This document shows positions 62,791 to 64,000 of a stretch of 64,000 bases of DNA, one piece after another (the first letter of the stretch is position 1; every line of letters starts with the position of its first letter). The position numbers and the translations under genes are program-made. This DNA comes from Mycosarcoma maydis (lineage: Eukaryota; Basidiomycota; Ustilaginomycetes; Ustilaginales), in NCBI RefSeq assembly GCF_000328475.2, contig NC_026478.1:1364001-1428000 (forward strand), read 5' to 3'. Below the pieces are notes generated by a model. That model was not told the origin of the DNA and ran no database searches. It worked only from the letters and a program-made list of their open reading frames with translations.

Positions 62791-64000
62791 GGATGTTGGA
62801 CGCGCATGGCCGGTCTAACAGCTCTTTAGTGTTATCACATACACAATAGCGTGATCGTGCAGCGCGGGCGGATTACGGAACGTAAAACGTGAAAGCTGGA
62901 CTTCGAAATCGGGGTGAGGTTGAATTGCGATGCCGAGATGACAGAAATGTAATCTCCGGGGAGGACTTATCCCCGGCGTCCATGGGAAATTTGAGTTCTG
63001 ACTGGATGCAGCGGCAGTCTTCACGTGTACAGCCTCGTTTGCCTGAATATTTAAAGACCAACTGCGTTCAAGTGGTGGCAAGATCGAATCGCAAAAGAGC
63101 TCGAGCAGTATCATGGATTCGCAAGGTATCATTGAAACTGCGTACGTATCACGACCATCCGAGTAGCAAAAGCATGAGAGGGATGTTCTCCAGCTATGGA
63201 TACGCCGAAACGGCGGATGTGCCGAACCTGCGTAAGAATGATGTCTTGTGATACGGTGTACTGAGTGAGCTTAACTTGTTTTCCAAGGCAGCCTAGACCG
63301 GCTGTCAGAATCGTGAATGCATGGTCATGGCCAACATCGTGATCTACTTGAGATTCCAAGCCACTCTGTGAGTAATGCGCTTGGGTTACCAGAGACGCCG
63401 CCTACTCGTATTTCCTAGTTTCGACTTTCTTCGCACGCCCATGGATTTTGAACCTTTCGCGTTACTTGGTTGTGTTTCTGACTGGCTATCCCGCTGTCTC
63501 TTGCGCTCGCTTACCGTGCAACTTCGACAATCGGCTCGCGTTGACACCGAAACCTTTTTTCACTTTCGGCTGGGCCGCAGGCGAACTCACTTACCTTGGA
63601 AATGCTCTTTTTGAACCGATTTGAGAGTTGACTTTCGCGATTGACAGCTTGACAGGGCGTTCGTGCCAAACAAAAGATTGAGAGAGATTTTAACCGTGAA
63701 TCACAAGTGTGCTTGTTTGTAGCTGAACTGGCTTCAGATTCGTGGCTCAGTCATCGGAATCGATCCGCAAGCTCGCATGTTACCTCTGAATCCTCCTCAT
63801 CCTGATCCGCCATCCTTTTGTTCTTGGTCTCTTCGTCCCCTCACTCGCCATCACATACCCTTGCTATAGCAGAGTCTTCCATGGCTCCTCGCTGAGAGTT
63901 GTTGGACACAAGCGTGCCTCACGATCACCACGCCTGCGACGCCATTCCACTCTAACCAACACATCAACGATCTGCTTTCGATCATCACGCAGCCCTTCTT

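Larger units (their letters stand above)
61711..64000. promoter_or_regulatory. Right-hand intergenic region, 2.3 kb
   Basis: Heptamer arrays at 61964-62008 and 62756-62790 and a single at 61878-61896. The last ~200 bp become pyrimidine-rich on the plus strand, like the leader of a gene starting beyond the window. ORFs such as 62889-63251 lack domains. A tRNA-like B-box at about 62538 does not fold. Confidence 0.5.

Overview
The window looks like a nuclear contig from a smut fungus (Ustilaginomycotina, Ustilaginaceae; an Ustilago/Sporisorium/Pseudozyma-type genome). The evidence is a moderately GC-rich sequence, long almost intron-free genes, serine-rich low-complexity proteins, a Msb2-type signalling mucin, and intergenic DNA full of short heptamer repeats (AATCACG / AATCGTG). 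I infer the lineage from style and gene content; the species is not determined. A run of exactly 100 N at 35843-35942 shows this is a draft assembly.

Layout. 1-9.3 kb: 5' part of a large WD-repeat-like protein (minus strand, runs off the left edge), an alpha/beta hydrolase, an MCT-like MFS transporter and an F-box-like protein. 9.4-20.6 kb: a Mediator Med16-like subunit, then after a 3.4 kb divergent interval the Msb2-like mucin with three 207-bp tandem repeats. 21-25.7 kb: SEC11 signal peptidase, a Rad60/Esc2-like protein with a SUMO-like domain, and a bZIP factor. 27.5-32.6 kb: an AGC kinase of the Ypk1/Gad8 type (the only gene with a clear coding intron), tRNA-splicing endonuclease SEN34 and phosphoglucomutase. 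35-46 kb: a ~2,800-residue PH-domain/coiled-coil protein holding the assembly gap, and a TALE homeodomain protein. 45.9-51.6 kb: a long gene-poor stretch. 51.6-61.7 kb: Mvp1 sorting nexin (PX-BAR), BRF1 of TFIIIB, a secreted GPI-anchor-type hydrolase, and a phocein/Mob4-type protein. 61.7-64 kb: repeats and a probable leader of a gene to the right.

The genes do not form a cluster or pathway; this is a normal stretch of core chromosome. Two signalling components stand out (Msb2-like sensor and TORC2-type AGC kinase), together with a STRIPAK-type Mob protein and several machinery subunits (Sec11, Sen34, Brf1, Med16). Convergent gene pairs sit 100-370 bp apart, whereas divergent and tandem intervals are longer (0.3-5.7 kb). 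The heptamer arrays occur only in those promoter-containing intervals, which is the most interesting unexplained structure here. I found no prokaryotic elements, CRISPR arrays, confident tRNA genes or intact transposons.
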